The position numbers and the translations under genes are program-made. A stretch of DNA of 64,000 nucleotides, taken from the NCBI RefSeq assembly GCF_001007875.1, contig NZ_CP011412.1, positions 1,984,001 to 2,048,000 on the forward strand. The letters are read 5' to 3'. The first letter of the stretch is position 1. The number at the start of each line of letters is the position of its first letter. Under the pieces are notes generated by a model. It worked only from the letters and a program-made list of their open reading frames with translations, did not search any database and had not been told where the DNA came from. Shown piece after piece: positions 43,081-52,172 of the stretch. Origin of the DNA: Sedimenticola thiotaurini. GTDB taxonomy: Bacteria > Pseudomonadota > Gammaproteobacteria > Chromatiales > Chromatiaceae.

Positions 43081-44208
43081 ATGAACAGAATCACTATAGT
43101 CGGGGCCGGATTCGCTGCCCTGACCGCCGTGCAGAAACTGCGCGCCGCCGATCCCACCGCTGAAATCACCCTGGTGGCACCGACCCCCGAATTCTCCTAC
43201 CTGCCCGGCACCATCTGGATTCCCGCCGGACTGCGCCAGCCCGAGCAACTGAAAGTCGACCTGAACAACTTCTTCCGCCGCATGGGGGTCAACTACTACC
43301 AGGGATCAGCTACTGGACTCAAGGCAGAGGGAAGAGTCCTGGTCACCGACCAGGGAGAGATCGAAAACGACGGCCTGATCATCTGTTCCGGCGGGCGCTT
43401 CATCAAGAAACTGCCTGGCATTGAACACGCCATCACCCCCTGTGAAGGGATACCGGCAGCGGTCCGGATCCGCGACCGGCTGCGGGAACTTCAGGAGGGC
43501 ACCATCGCCGTTGGGTTTGCCGGCAATCCCAAGGAGCCCTCCGCCATGCGCGGTGGCCCGATGTTCGAATTTCTGTTTGGTATCGATCAACAGCTGCGTA
43601 ATGAAGGACGACGGGATCGCTTCAAACTGATCTTTTTCACCCCGGCACCGGAGCCCGGCAAGCGACTCGGACCCAAGGCGGTGGCGGGCCTGTTGCGGGA
43701 GATGCAAAAACGCGGCATTGAGACCCACCTGGGCCACAAGATGAAACAGTTCACCGACAACAAGGTAGTCACCGAGGGCGGGGAGTTTGACGCCGACCTG
43801 ATCCTGTTCATGCCCGGCATGACCGGTAACCAGTGGTTTGACAACACCGACCTGCCCCGCTCGCCAGGTGGCCTGGTGAAGGCGGATGCCCAGTGCCGGG
43901 TGGAGGGGATGCCGCGGGTCTACGTGGCCGGCGATTCCGGCAGTTTCCCCGGTCCCGACTGGATGCCCAAACAGGCGCACATGGCCGATCTGCAGGCGGA
44001 AGCCTCCGCTGCCAATCTGCTGGCCGAGCTGAACGGGCAACAACCGACCCGCACGTTCAAGGTGGAGCTGTTCTGTATTGTGGACAGCCAGACCCGGGGC
44101 AGCCTGGTGGCCCGCACCAGCAAACGCAATATCGCCCTGCCCCAGATGCGGGCGTTCCATTGGCTGAAGCGGCTGTTCGAGTGGTGGTACCTGCGCCAGT
44201 ATCGCTGA
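43081..44208 (+). CDS. FAD-dependent oxidoreductase related to sulfide:quinone reductase
   Basis: Two-dinucleotide-fold flavoprotein, 375 aa: VGAGFAALTAVQKL at the N-terminus, LIICSGGR near 99-105, VAGDSGSFPGPDWMPKQAHMA near 282-302, and a C-terminal amphipathic stretch (FHWLKRLFEWWYLRQYR) able to sit on the membrane, as in sulfide:quinone reductases. Cysteines are at 102, 121, 272 and 332. By my reading Cys121 and Cys332 could match two of the three catalytic cysteines, while the central one is replaced in RGGPMFEF. So it may be a divergent SQR or another quinone-linked flavoenzyme. It converges with ptsP and stands alone. Confidence 0.7.
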   Translation: MNRITIVGAGFAALTAVQKLRAADPTAEITLVAPTPEFSYLPGTIWIPAGLRQPEQLKVDLNNFFRRMGVNYYQGSATGLKAEGRVLVTDQGEIENDGLIICSGGRFIKKLPGIEHAITPCEGIPAAVRIRDRLRELQEGTIAVGFAGNPKEPSAMRGGPMFEFLFGIDQQLRNEGRRDRFKLIFFTPAPEPGKRLGPKAVAGLLREMQKRGIETHLGHKMKQFTDNKVVTEGGEFDADLILFMPGMTGNQWFDNTDLPRSPGGLVKADAQCRVEGMPRVYVAGDSGSFPGPDWMPKQAHMADLQAEASAANLLAELNGQQPTRTFKVELFCIVDSQTRGSLVARTSKRNIALPQMRAFHWLKRLFEWWYLRQYR

Positions 44209-44245
44209 ACCGACAGCGGCTGACCTCTATCCCCCGAACGGCCGG

Positions 44246-46510
44246 CTATTTACCCGGACGTACCAGGCCGCCGAGGCCCATCTCGTCGAGGGATTTCTCC
44301 ATCAGTTCACGGACCTGCCGGGCGTCGGTCATGCGCAGCGCCGCCTGCAGCAGGCTCTTTGCCCTGGCCCGACTGTAACTGCGGATAACCCACTTGATCT
44401 TAAGCAGACTGCCGGCACTCATGCTGAGGCTGTCCACCCCCATGCCGAGCAGCAGCACAGCCGCCAGCGGATTGCCGGCCAGCTCACCACAGACACTGAC
44501 CGGCCGTTGGTAGGTGGCCGCGCCCTCCACAATCTGCACCAGCGCCCGCAGCACCACCGGATGCATATCATCAAAGATCGCCGCGACCCGGGGGTTGTTC
44601 CGGTCCACCGCCAGCAGATACTGGGTCAGGTCGTTGGTGCCCACGGAGAGGAAATCGACCCGGCGGGCAATCTCGTCAATCTGGTAGACCGCCGACGGCA
44701 CCTCGATCATCACTCCCACCGGCGGCAATTCGGCCTTGTACCCCTCTTCCAGCAACTCCTCATGGGCGCGCTGGATCAGCATCTGCAGCTCTTCTACTTC
44801 GGAGACCTTGGTGATCATGGGCAGCATGATCCGCAGATTGTTCAGGCCGATGTTGGCCCGGATCATGGCCCGGATCTGAGTCAGAAAGATCTCCGGATGA
44901 TCCAGCGAAATGCGCACGCCGCGCCAGCCGAGGAACGGGTTGGACTCGGTGAACGGGAAATAGGGGAGCGGCTTGTCACCACCGATATCCAGAGTACGCA
45001 GGATCACCGGGCGGGGTGCGAACATGGTGAGCATGCGCTGATAACTCTCCACCTGCACCTCCTCACCGGGGAAACGGTCCCGCACGATGTAGAGCAGTTC
45101 GGTACGGTGCAACCCCACACCCTCCGCCTCATTCATCCCCATATCCATCACATCGGAGATCAGTCCGGTATTCAGGTAGAGCGGAACGGTTACGCCATCG
45201 GTGGTCTCGGACTTCAGGCCGCGCATCATCTCCAGTTCACTGGAGATCTCGGACTCCTCCTGGGCCAGGCGTGCATACTCATCGGTGACCGATGGATCGG
45301 GAGAGACGTAAACCCGACCCCGATAACCGTCGATGATGATATCCAGCCCCTCCAGCCGACCGACCGGCAGTTCGCTCACCCCCATCACGGCCGGGGCACC
45401 CATGGCCCGTGCCAGGATGGAGACGTGGGAGGAGCTGGAACCCTTGGCGGAGACGATACCGGCCAGCCGTTCCGGCGGCACCTCCGCCAGCTGTACCGGG
45501 CTGATATCGTCTCCCACCAAAATGGTCTTTTCCGGAAAATTCATCTCCCGTGGCTTTTCCGTCTGCAGATGCATCAACAGGCGGCGGCCGAGATTGCGAA
45601 TATCGGATGCCCGCTCCCGGAGATAGACGTCATCCATGTTATCGAACATCCGGGCGTGGGTTTCGATAGTGTCGCGCAGCGCCCCCTGCGCCCACTGTCC
45701 CTGTTCAATGCGCAGTACCGTCTGGTTCACCAGGGTATCGCTGCCAAGCATCAGCAGCAGCGCATCGAACAGCGCCAGCTCTTCCACCGGCAACTCTTTG
45801 GAGAGCCTGTTCTTGACGTTCTCCAGCTCCTGCCGGGTCAGGGAGACCGCATCCTTGAAAGCAGTGACATCGGCCTCGACATTGTCCGTGGTACGACTCG
45901 GCACCGCATCCAGATCCGCCAACTGATAGGCGACCACCGCCTGCCCCGTCCCCACACCGGGCGAGGCCGGCTGCCCGCTCAGATAACGATTGAGCGGTTT
46001 GCGTGAGGGCTGCAGCTGGTTCAGTTCGCCACTGGCCCGGGCATGGGTAATAGCCCCGGCCAGTTGTGCCGCCAGGGTAAACAGGAAGGTGACCTCGTTG
46101 TCATCAAACTTGCGCGACTCCACCTGCCGCACCACCAGCACCCCCAAAACCTTGCGATTCTGGATAATGGGTACACCCAGGAAACCCCGATACTGGGTCT
46201 CACCGGTGGAGTGCTTGGCCAGGTAGCGGGGATGCTCCGTGGCATCATCCAGGTTGACCGTCTCGGCCCGTTCACAGACCAGGCCCACCAGGCCGCGATG
46301 CATGGGCAGGCTGACCTTGCCGACCGCATCCTGGCGCAGACCTTCGGTAGCCAGCAGCACGTGCTCACGCCGGTCGAAATCGGTCAGATAGACCGAGCAG
46401 ACATCGGTTTTAATCGCCTGCTTGACCCGCTTCACAATTACATTGAGCGCCTCACCCAGGTCCGGTGCGGCGTTGACCTCTTGTACTATCCGGTGAAGTA
46501 TCTCAAGCAT
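44246..46510 (-). CDS. ptsP: PtsP, phosphoenolpyruvate-protein phosphotransferase with GAF domain (enzyme I-Ntr)
   Basis: First enzyme of the nitrogen-related phosphotransferase system, 754 aa. GAF sensor at about residues 15-160 (GLVGLVCERAETVNLDDA, FLGVPIIQ), then the enzyme I swivel domain with phospho-His362 (AKGSSSSHVSILARAMG), and the PEP-binding barrel with GLHRTELLYI, LDIGGDKPLPYF, FLGWRGVRISL and CGELAGNPLA. It passes phosphate from PEP to NPr and then EIIA-Ntr, signalling nitrogen and potassium status. rppH lies just upstream on the same strand, the usual gammaproteobacterial order. Confidence 0.94.
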   Translation of the reverse strand: MLEILHRIVQEVNAAPDLGEALNVIVKRVKQAIKTDVCSVYLTDFDRREHVLLATEGLRQDAVGKVSLPMHRGLVGLVCERAETVNLDDATEHPRYLAKHSTGETQYRGFLGVPIIQNRKVLGVLVVRQVESRKFDDNEVTFLFTLAAQLAGAITHARASGELNQLQPSRKPLNRYLSGQPASPGVGTGQAVVAYQLADLDAVPSRTTDNVEADVTAFKDAVSLTRQELENVKNRLSKELPVEELALFDALLLMLGSDTLVNQTVLRIEQGQWAQGALRDTIETHARMFDNMDDVYLRERASDIRNLGRRLLMHLQTEKPREMNFPEKTILVGDDISPVQLAEVPPERLAGIVSAKGSSSSHVSILARAMGAPAVMGVSELPVGRLEGLDIIIDGYRGRVYVSPDPSVTDEYARLAQEESEISSELEMMRGLKSETTDGVTVPLYLNTGLISDVMDMGMNEAEGVGLHRTELLYIVRDRFPGEEVQVESYQRMLTMFAPRPVILRTLDIGGDKPLPYFPFTESNPFLGWRGVRISLDHPEIFLTQIRAMIRANIGLNNLRIMLPMITKVSEVEELQMLIQRAHEELLEEGYKAELPPVGVMIEVPSAVYQIDEIARRVDFLSVGTNDLTQYLLAVDRNNPRVAAIFDDMHPVVLRALVQIVEGAATYQRPVSVCGELAGNPLAAVLLLGMGVDSLSMSAGSLLKIKWVIRSYSRARAKSLLQAALRMTDARQVRELMEKSLDEMGLGGLVRPGK

Positions 46511-46654
46511 GCTCTCGTCTGATCAGGTTGTGTTGCCAAATGCGGGGTACGTTGCCGGGCAGCAACGCAGATACCCTGTCCCGCCCGGGGTGGTCCGGGC
46601 ATCCGGGTAGTTCCAACCGGCACCCCACTTCAGGATGCCGATCGGTTGGGTTGG

Positions 46655-47182
46655 TTACGGGCGCCGATTCTGGCGCAGATAGTTGGCCTGTGTCCGGGCG
46701 GGCGGGCCTTCCGGAAACAACAACGGCGCCAGCTCTTCAAGCGCCCGCACGTAGACCTTGCGCTTGAAGTAGACCACTTCGCGTAACGGATGCCAGTACT
46801 TTACCCAACGCCAACTATCAAATTCCGGCTTGGGGGCGTGATCCAGGCAGAAATCTGTCTCTTCACACAGCACCCGCAGCAGATACCAGAGCTGTTTCTG
46901 GCCGATGCACAACGGCTTGCAGTGGCGGCGCAGAAACCGTTTCGGCAAACGGTATTTCAGCCAGTCTGACGTCACACCCATGATCTCCACCTGGTGCTGA
47001 CGCAGCCCCACTTCCTCTTCGAGTTCACGAAACATCGCCTCTTCCGGCGTCTCGCCCTCGTTGATCCCGCCCTGGGGGAACTGCCAGGCATCCTGCCCTA
47101 TTCGTCTACCCCAGAACAGTTGCCGCTGATTATTGCAAAGTATGATACCGACGTTAGGTCTATACCCTTCTGAATCAATCAA
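46655..47182 (-). CDS. rppH: RppH, RNA pyrophosphohydrolase
   Basis: Nudix hydrolase of 175 aa that removes pyrophosphate from 5' triphosphate mRNA ends and so starts RNA decay. The Nudix box is [23 protein letters not shown], matching Gx5Ex7REUxEExGU in full. The family start [17 protein letters not shown] and the stretch RLPKRFLRR are as in E. coli RppH. The order rppH-ptsP is conserved in gammaproteobacteria, though 144 bp separate them here. It is divergent from an HAD phosphatase gene. Confidence 0.95.
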   Translation of the reverse strand: MIDSEGYRPNVGIILCNNQRQLFWGRRIGQDAWQFPQGGINEGETPEEAMFRELEEEVGLRQHQVEIMGVTSDWLKYRLPKRFLRRHCKPLCIGQKQLWYLLRVLCEETDFCLDHAPKPEFDSWRWVKYWHPLREVVYFKRKVYVRALEELAPLLFPEGPPARTQANYLRQNRRP

Positions 47183-47374
47183 AGGAAAACCTATCTAAAA
47201 TCAATAAACTGACTTGATTGTTCCATAATTTACCGTACCCCGGCAACCACCAGCACACATATCCGGCAGCTTGCCGGAACCGAAACGGGTCAGGTTTTCC
47301 CTCCCGGCATGACTTATATCGCTGCAGCTTTCCAGGTTAAAATGCTCGCCCCCGACACATGAGGAGCATAAACC

Positions 47375-48031
47375 TTGGCTTTAGCGATATTCGATCTCGA
47401 CAACACCCTGCTGGATGGCGACTCCGACCACCTCTGGGGGGTATTCCTGGCCGAGCAGGGGATTGTGGATGGGGAGTGGTATGAGCGCGAAAACAACCGT
47501 TTCTACCAGGAATATAAGGAGGGACGACTGGATATCTTCGAATTCCTGCGCTTCTCCCTCAAGCCGTTGAGTGAGCATCCGCCGGCCCAGTTGCAACAGT
47601 GGCACCAGGCATTTATGCGGGAGAAGATCGAACCGATCCTGCTACCCGCCGCCCGCGCGCTGGTGGACAAACACCGGGCCGCCGGTGACACCCTGATGAT
47701 CATCACCGCCACCAATGCCTTTGTGACAGCGCCGATCGCCGCAGCTTTCGGCATCGATAACCTGATTGCCACCGAGCCGGAGATGGTTAATGGACGCTAC
47801 ACCGGCAGGGTAGCGGGCACCCCCTGTTTTCAGGAGGGCAAGGTGGTCCGGTTGCAACAGTGGCTGGAACAGCATCAGCAGAGTCTTGCCGGCAGCAGTT
47901 TCTACAGCGACTCCCACAACGACCTGCCCCTATTGAACCAGGTCGAGCGTCCGGTCGCAGTGGACCCGGATGAGATCCTGGCACAACATGCCAATACCCA
48001 CGGCTGGCCCATCATCAGTCTGCGCCAGTGA
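47375..48031 (+). CDS. HAD-IB family phosphatase (SerB-like)
   Basis: Haloacid-dehalogenase phosphatase, 218 aa: motif I DLDNTLLDGDSD at the N-terminus, motif II with IITATNAFVTAP near 108, and a motif III/IV region SFYSDSHNDLPLL near 174. Members of this branch act on phosphoserine-like or phospholipid substrates; the exact one is open. The start is a TTG, supported by GAGGAG 8 nt upstream and by the fact that homologues begin with MALAIFDLDNT. It is the first gene after the divergent rppH promoter region. Confidence 0.88.
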   Translation: MALAIFDLDNTLLDGDSDHLWGVFLAEQGIVDGEWYERENNRFYQEYKEGRLDIFEFLRFSLKPLSEHPPAQLQQWHQAFMREKIEPILLPAARALVDKHRAAGDTLMIITATNAFVTAPIAAAFGIDNLIATEPEMVNGRYTGRVAGTPCFQEGKVVRLQQWLEQHQQSLAGSSFYSDSHNDLPLLNQVERPVAVDPDEILAQHANTHGWPIISLRQ

Positions 48032-48086
48032 ACCACATGCTATAGTCAGGCTATCCATAGGGCTTACATGGCAGACTGAGAAACCA

Positions 48087-48287
48087 ATGAAGCAAAAACC
48101 CTTTCTTCTGATAATGGTGGTTCTGATCGGCGTTATTATCTATGCCTATAACGCGCCGGAGAAATCCCCGGAATCGGCCAGCACCCTGACGCCGAAGCAG
48201 TATATTGAGCTGGTGGAGAAGAAAAAGGAGGCGCGGAGGGCTCAGGACAAGCAGGACGAGACCAGGGAGAGCAATAAAACCAGGTAA
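48087..48287 (+). CDS. Small single-span membrane protein (66 aa)
   Basis: Starts MKQKPFLLIMVVLIGVIIYA, one clear membrane helix, followed by a charged, helical tail (LVEKKKEARRAQDKQDETRE) that would face the periplasm or cytoplasm. It has no recognised family. It lies 55 bp after the HAD phosphatase stop on the same strand; its ribosome binding site is weak. Longer frames reaching back to 47970 overlap the phosphatase and are not credible. Confidence 0.55.
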   Translation: MKQKPFLLIMVVLIGVIIYAYNAPEKSPESASTLTPKQYIELVEKKKEARRAQDKQDETRESNKTR

Positions 48288-48461
48288 TAAACCTGAATCC
48301 CTTCTGGGAGTAACAGGCGCCCCACCACTGGCCGGGCCGGCAGACCAGATTCCGACTAGCGTTATTCGATAAACTCCAGCGGGTTTCGTTGTGGCGGGTT
48401 TTATGGGAATGGGCAGATAGTTTCCGGCAAAAACGCTTGCAGATGGATGCAGACCCCGCCC

Positions 48462-48869
48462 TTAGAATCTTCTGCAGACTGAGCGCTCATCCGGGTTTTC
48501 CACCGCATCCACGATGGCGTTGATAAACTGGCCCAGTTCGTCGGTACTCAATACATCCAGAATCCGGTTGAGCAGTTTCGGGTCCACCAGCGCCTGCACG
48601 GAACGCCCGTCGCTGAGATTGACGCTGACCCCGGCAGTATGCACATGCTCGGTTTCGTCGGCCTGCTCCACGAACAGCGCTTCGTTCATATCCAGCATCT
48701 CGTCATAGTAAGCCTCGATGTCATCCATCAGGCTGTCATCGGTATCTTCCGGCAAGCGCACCATAAAGCCCTGGGTTTCACTGGCGGAGAGCGGTTGCAG
48801 CCCTTTATCTTCCAGAAAAGTGATGAATTGCTGCCAGGGACGTTCGTCAAAAAAGATATATTCCAGCAT
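48462..48869 (-). CDS. Conserved hypothetical protein (135 aa)
   Basis: An acidic cytoplasmic protein beginning MLEYIFFDERPWQQFITFLEDKG, with a MVRLPEDTDDSLMDDIEAYYDEMLDMNEALF middle and a VNLSDGRSVQALVDPKLLNRILDVLSTDELGQFINAIVDAVE end. I recall relatives in gammaproteobacteria of uncertain function; the pattern suggests a two-domain alpha/beta fold with no catalytic motif. The ATG is chosen because the sequence opens on the conserved MLEYIFF; a 14-residue longer start is possible. It is divergent from the hox operon. Confidence 0.72.
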   Translation of the reverse strand: MLEYIFFDERPWQQFITFLEDKGLQPLSASETQGFMVRLPEDTDDSLMDDIEAYYDEMLDMNEALFVEQADETEHVHTAGVSVNLSDGRSVQALVDPKLLNRILDVLSTDELGQFINAIVDAVENPDERSVCRRF

Positions 48870-49112
48870 GGAGGGGACCTTGATCCTGCTATAACGGGTA
48901 TGCAGCAACATTCTTCACATTCAAGGCCTGAATGCAAGAATCGGCCATTGCCAGCCCCTATGCCCGGTGGATTGATCGAGCGCAAGATCCCGGCAAATAC
49001 CCTCATTGTTCCAAGGATTCCCTGCTCAAACGGGAGTGCCGGAAGGAGATGAATTACGCTATAGTGGACTGAGCCGAATGTATTCGCTATTGCATTCACA
49101 CTATTGGAAACC

Positions 49113-50921
49113 ATGGACTCCAAAATGACCGGAGACAATCCATATCAGAACACACAGGCCATGCATGGAAGCGGGGAACAGGACCCGTTCAACCTGCTCC
49201 AGATCCTGATCGGTATTCAGCAGTCGTCCCACTACATCCCGGAAGAGGCAATCCAGCATCTCGCTGAGTCACTCGGCCTGAGCCGGACGTTTATCCTCGG
49301 AGTGATCGAGTTCTACAGCTTCCTGCACCGCTCACACCGCGGCGACTATGAAGTTCTGTTCAGCGACAACATCACTGACCAGATGCAGGGCAGCCGACTG
49401 CTGGCTGAGCGTCTCGCCAGCCGGCTATCAGTCAAAATCGGCCAGACCCGCGACGATCAGCGAGTCAGTATCGACTACACCTCCTGTACCGGCATGAGCG
49501 ACCAGGGGCCGGCGGCACTGGTCAATGGCCGCACCGTTATTGGCCTGACGCCGGAACGGATCGATCAGATTGCGGCGCTGGTGGAACAGGCCGTGCCCCT
49601 TGCCGAGTGGCCGGCCGATCTGTTCCTTGTTCACGACAGGGTTGAGCGCCGCGACCTGGTACTCAGCGCTGACTATACCCCGGGAGCCGCACTGCGACGC
49701 CACCAGACCGAGGGTACAGCGGTAATTCTTGACCAGCTGAGCCAGGCCGGACTGCGGGGCTGTGGTGGGGCCGGTTTCAACACGGCACAAAAGTGGCAGA
49801 TCTGCGCCGACACTACCGCTGCCGAGCACTATGTGGTCTGCAATGCGGACGAAGGGGAACCCGGCACCTTCAAGGATCGTTACCTGCTGCAGGCGGAAGC
49901 GGACCGGCTGTGCGAGGGTATGACCCTGTGCGCGGCTGTTATCGGCGCCCGCCAGGGATTCATCTATCTGCGGGGCGAATATCGCTACCTGCTGGAACCG
50001 TTGCAACGCACCCTGCAACAGCGTCGGGAGCAGGGCCTGTTGGGTCCCAACATCCTGGGCCAGGAGGGTTTCGACTTCGATATCCACATCCACCTGGGAG
50101 CCGGCGCCTATATCTGTGGTGAAGAGTCGGCCCTGATCGAATCACTGGAGGGCAGACGCGGCATTCCCCGGATCCGTCCCCCCTTCCCGGTAACCCGGGG
50201 CTACCGGGACATGCCCACCGTGGTGAACAATGTAGAGACCTTTATCAACGCCGCCATGATCACACAACACGGTGCGGAGTGGTTCTGTTCCGTCGGTACC
50301 GCCAAATCCCCCGGCACCAAGTTGCTCAGCATTTCGGGTGATTGCGATCAACCGGGCATCTATGAATTCCCCTTCGGCACCTCCATAAACGACATACTGG
50401 CGGCCTGCGGAGCTCACCACACCCAGGCGGTGCAGATCGGTGGGGCCGCGGGTCGACTGATAGCGCCGAATGAATTCGACCGCGTCCTGGCCTTTGAGGA
50501 TCACGCCACCGGTGGATCCTTCATGGTGTTCAACCAGGGCCGGGAACTGCTCAATGCCATTGATAACTTCACCCGGTTTTTCCGTCACGAAAGCTGCGGC
50601 TTCTGTACCCCCTGCCGGGTCGGTACCAGTATGTTGACCAAGCAGATGAAAAAAGTGATGGTGGGCCACGCCACTATCCGGGATCTTGATGAACTCAGTA
50701 CCCTGGGCAATCTCATGCAACAGACCAGCCAGTGCGGCCTGGGACACACCGCCGCCAATCCAATTCTGGACGGCCTGGAGAAGTTCCCGGGCATTTTCCA
50801 GGCGCGCCTGCGCTCCACCAGTTTCGAGCCGGCATTTGACCTGGATGCATCCCTGGAAGAGGCCCGCAACCTGACTGGCCGCAACGACCCAGGCGCCCAT
50901 GTTAAGGGAGGTGGCGTATGA
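49113..50921 (+). CDS. hoxF: HoxF, NADH-oxidising diaphorase subunit of bidirectional NAD-linked hydrogenase
   Basis: 602-aa fusion of a NuoE-like thioredoxin fold (about residues 20-165) and a NuoF-like domain. The NuoF part has the nucleotide loop GCGGAGFNTAQKW, FMN-site NADEGEPGTFKDR and CGEESALIESLEGRRG, and the [4Fe-4S] motif ESCGFCTPCRVGT. In the NuoE-like domain only one of the four [2Fe-2S] cysteines remains (SCTGMSDQG); serine replaces its partner, so that cluster is probably absent, as reported for some members. It starts the hoxFUYHW operon by a 4-bp overlap into hoxU. I use ATG 49113; TTG 49104 is an alternative. Confidence 0.93.
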   Translation: MDSKMTGDNPYQNTQAMHGSGEQDPFNLLQILIGIQQSSHYIPEEAIQHLAESLGLSRTFILGVIEFYSFLHRSHRGDYEVLFSDNITDQMQGSRLLAERLASRLSVKIGQTRDDQRVSIDYTSCTGMSDQGPAALVNGRTVIGLTPERIDQIAALVEQAVPLAEWPADLFLVHDRVERRDLVLSADYTPGAALRRHQTEGTAVILDQLSQAGLRGCGGAGFNTAQKWQICADTTAAEHYVVCNADEGEPGTFKDRYLLQAEADRLCEGMTLCAAVIGARQGFIYLRGEYRYLLEPLQRTLQQRREQGLLGPNILGQEGFDFDIHIHLGAGAYICGEESALIESLEGRRGIPRIRPPFPVTRGYRDMPTVVNNVETFINAAMITQHGAEWFCSVGTAKSPGTKLLSISGDCDQPGIYEFPFGTSINDILAACGAHHTQAVQIGGAAGRLIAPNEFDRVLAFEDHATGGSFMVFNQGRELLNAIDNFTRFFRHESCGFCTPCRVGTSMLTKQMKKVMVGHATIRDLDELSTLGNLMQQTSQCGLGHTAANPILDGLEKFPGIFQARLRSTSFEPAFDLDASLEEARNLTGRNDPGAHVKGGGV

Positions 50922-51640
50922 GTGGCAGCTTCAGCATCGACGGTGTGACCGTACCGTTCACCGAGGGGCAGACCATCATGGATGCCGCCCTGGCCGCGAA
51001 GATCTATATCCCCCATCTCTGTCACAATCCGGAGTTCGTCCCCCAGGGCAGTTGCCGGTTATGTTGCGTGTCGGTTAATGATCGCATGGTCGCCGCCTGC
51101 ACCACCCCGGCCGCTGACGGGCTGGAAGTGGCCAATGAGACCCACGAGATCACCACCCAGCGACGCCTGCTGTTGAAACTGCTGTTTGTCGAAGGTAACC
51201 ACGTCTGCCCTGCCTGCGAAAAGAGCGGGGCCTGCCAACTGCAGGCGGTGGCCTACCACTGTGGCATGCTGGCCCCTGAGTTTGTCCACTTCTACCCGAA
51301 ACGGGAGGTGGACGCCTCGCACCCGGAGATGATCATCGACTTCAATCGCTGCATCCTCTGTGAACTGTGTGTCAGGGCCAGCCGGGATTACGACGGCAAA
51401 TCCGTGTTCAACATCAGTGGCCGGGGCATCAACGCCCACCTGACCGTCAACTCACCCAGCGGCAAGCTGGGCGACTCCAACTTCAGCGCCCATGACAAAG
51501 CGGCCCGGGTCTGCCCGGTGGGTGCCATCCTGCCCAGGAATCATGCCTACGAAACACCCATCGGCCAGCGCCTGTATGATCAGGAGTCGATCAGTCAGGT
51601 GGGAGACGTAGCCAGTCACCAGGAGCTCAGTGATGACTGA
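50918..51640 (+). CDS. hoxU: HoxU, iron-sulfur subunit of the hydrogenase diaphorase module
   Basis: 240-aa electron relay between HoxF and the hydrogenase dimer, equivalent to the N-terminal part of NuoG. A [2Fe-2S] ferredoxin domain (CHNPEFVPQGSCRLCCV ... ACTTPA) is followed by the His-Cys cluster motif (NHVCPACEKSGACQLQ) and a [4Fe-4S] set (CILCELCVRAS, then CPVGAI). All ligands look intact. It overlaps hoxF by 4 bp and hoxY by 8 bp, so the operon is tightly coupled. Confidence 0.93.
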   Translation: MSGSFSIDGVTVPFTEGQTIMDAALAAKIYIPHLCHNPEFVPQGSCRLCCVSVNDRMVAACTTPAADGLEVANETHEITTQRRLLLKLLFVEGNHVCPACEKSGACQLQAVAYHCGMLAPEFVHFYPKREVDASHPEMIIDFNRCILCELCVRASRDYDGKSVFNISGRGINAHLTVNSPSGKLGDSNFSAHDKAARVCPVGAILPRNHAYETPIGQRLYDQESISQVGDVASHQELSDD

Positions 51641-52172
51641 CAAGATTAAAATCGCCACCGCCTCTCTGGCCGGCTGTTTCGGCTGCCACATGTCCCTGCT
51701 GGATATCGATGAGCGACTGATCGAGCTGGTGGCCCACGTGGAATTCGACCGGTCACCGCTGACCGACATCAAGGAGATCGGCCACTGCGACGTGGGCCTG
51801 ATTGAAGGGGGTGTGTGCAATTCAGAGAATGTGGAGGTATTGAAGGCGTTTCGGCAACAATGCAATCTGCTGGTGGCGGTCGGGGCCTGCGCCATCAATG
51901 GCGGCATCCCGGCCATGCGCAACCACTACAGCCTGACAGAGTGCCTCGATGAGGCCTACCGCAACGGCACCAATATCGAGCAGCCCCAGATCCCCAGCGA
52001 TCCGGAGTTGCCCCTGCTGCTGGACCAGGTCCACCCGATCCATGATGTGGTCTGGGTCGATTACTTCCTACCCGGCTGCCCCCCTTCCGGCGACACCATA
52101 TTCACTTTCCTGGATGAACTGCTGTCGGGTAAACCGATCCAGTTCGCCTACAAGCAGATCCATTATGACTGA
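51633..52172 (+). CDS. hoxY: HoxY, small subunit of NAD-linked [NiFe] hydrogenase
   Basis: 179-aa small subunit carrying the proximal [4Fe-4S] cluster: CFGCHMSLLDIDE near residue 14, GACAINGGIPAMRN near 89 and PGCPPSGDTIF near 147 supply the ligands. It has no twin-arginine signal, as expected for the cytoplasmic group 3d enzyme, and lacks the C-terminal cluster domain of respiratory hydrogenases. AGGAG is 7 nt before the ATG; a GTG 3 bp upstream is possible. It overlaps hoxU and hoxH. Confidence 0.93.
   Translation: MTDKIKIATASLAGCFGCHMSLLDIDERLIELVAHVEFDRSPLTDIKEIGHCDVGLIEGGVCNSENVEVLKAFRQQCNLLVAVGACAINGGIPAMRNHYSLTECLDEAYRNGTNIEQPQIPSDPELPLLLDQVHPIHDVVWVDYFLPGCPPSGDTIFTFLDELLSGKPIQFAYKQIHYD

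Noticed and set aside
42839-43084. An 81-codon frame ending in the start codon of the SQR-like gene
   Set aside because: No ribosome binding site, no recognisable sequence, and it runs through a hairpin and a -10 box.
44507-46006. A 499-codon open frame antisense to ptsP
   Set aside because: It is the mirror of the PtsP reading frame with no family features.
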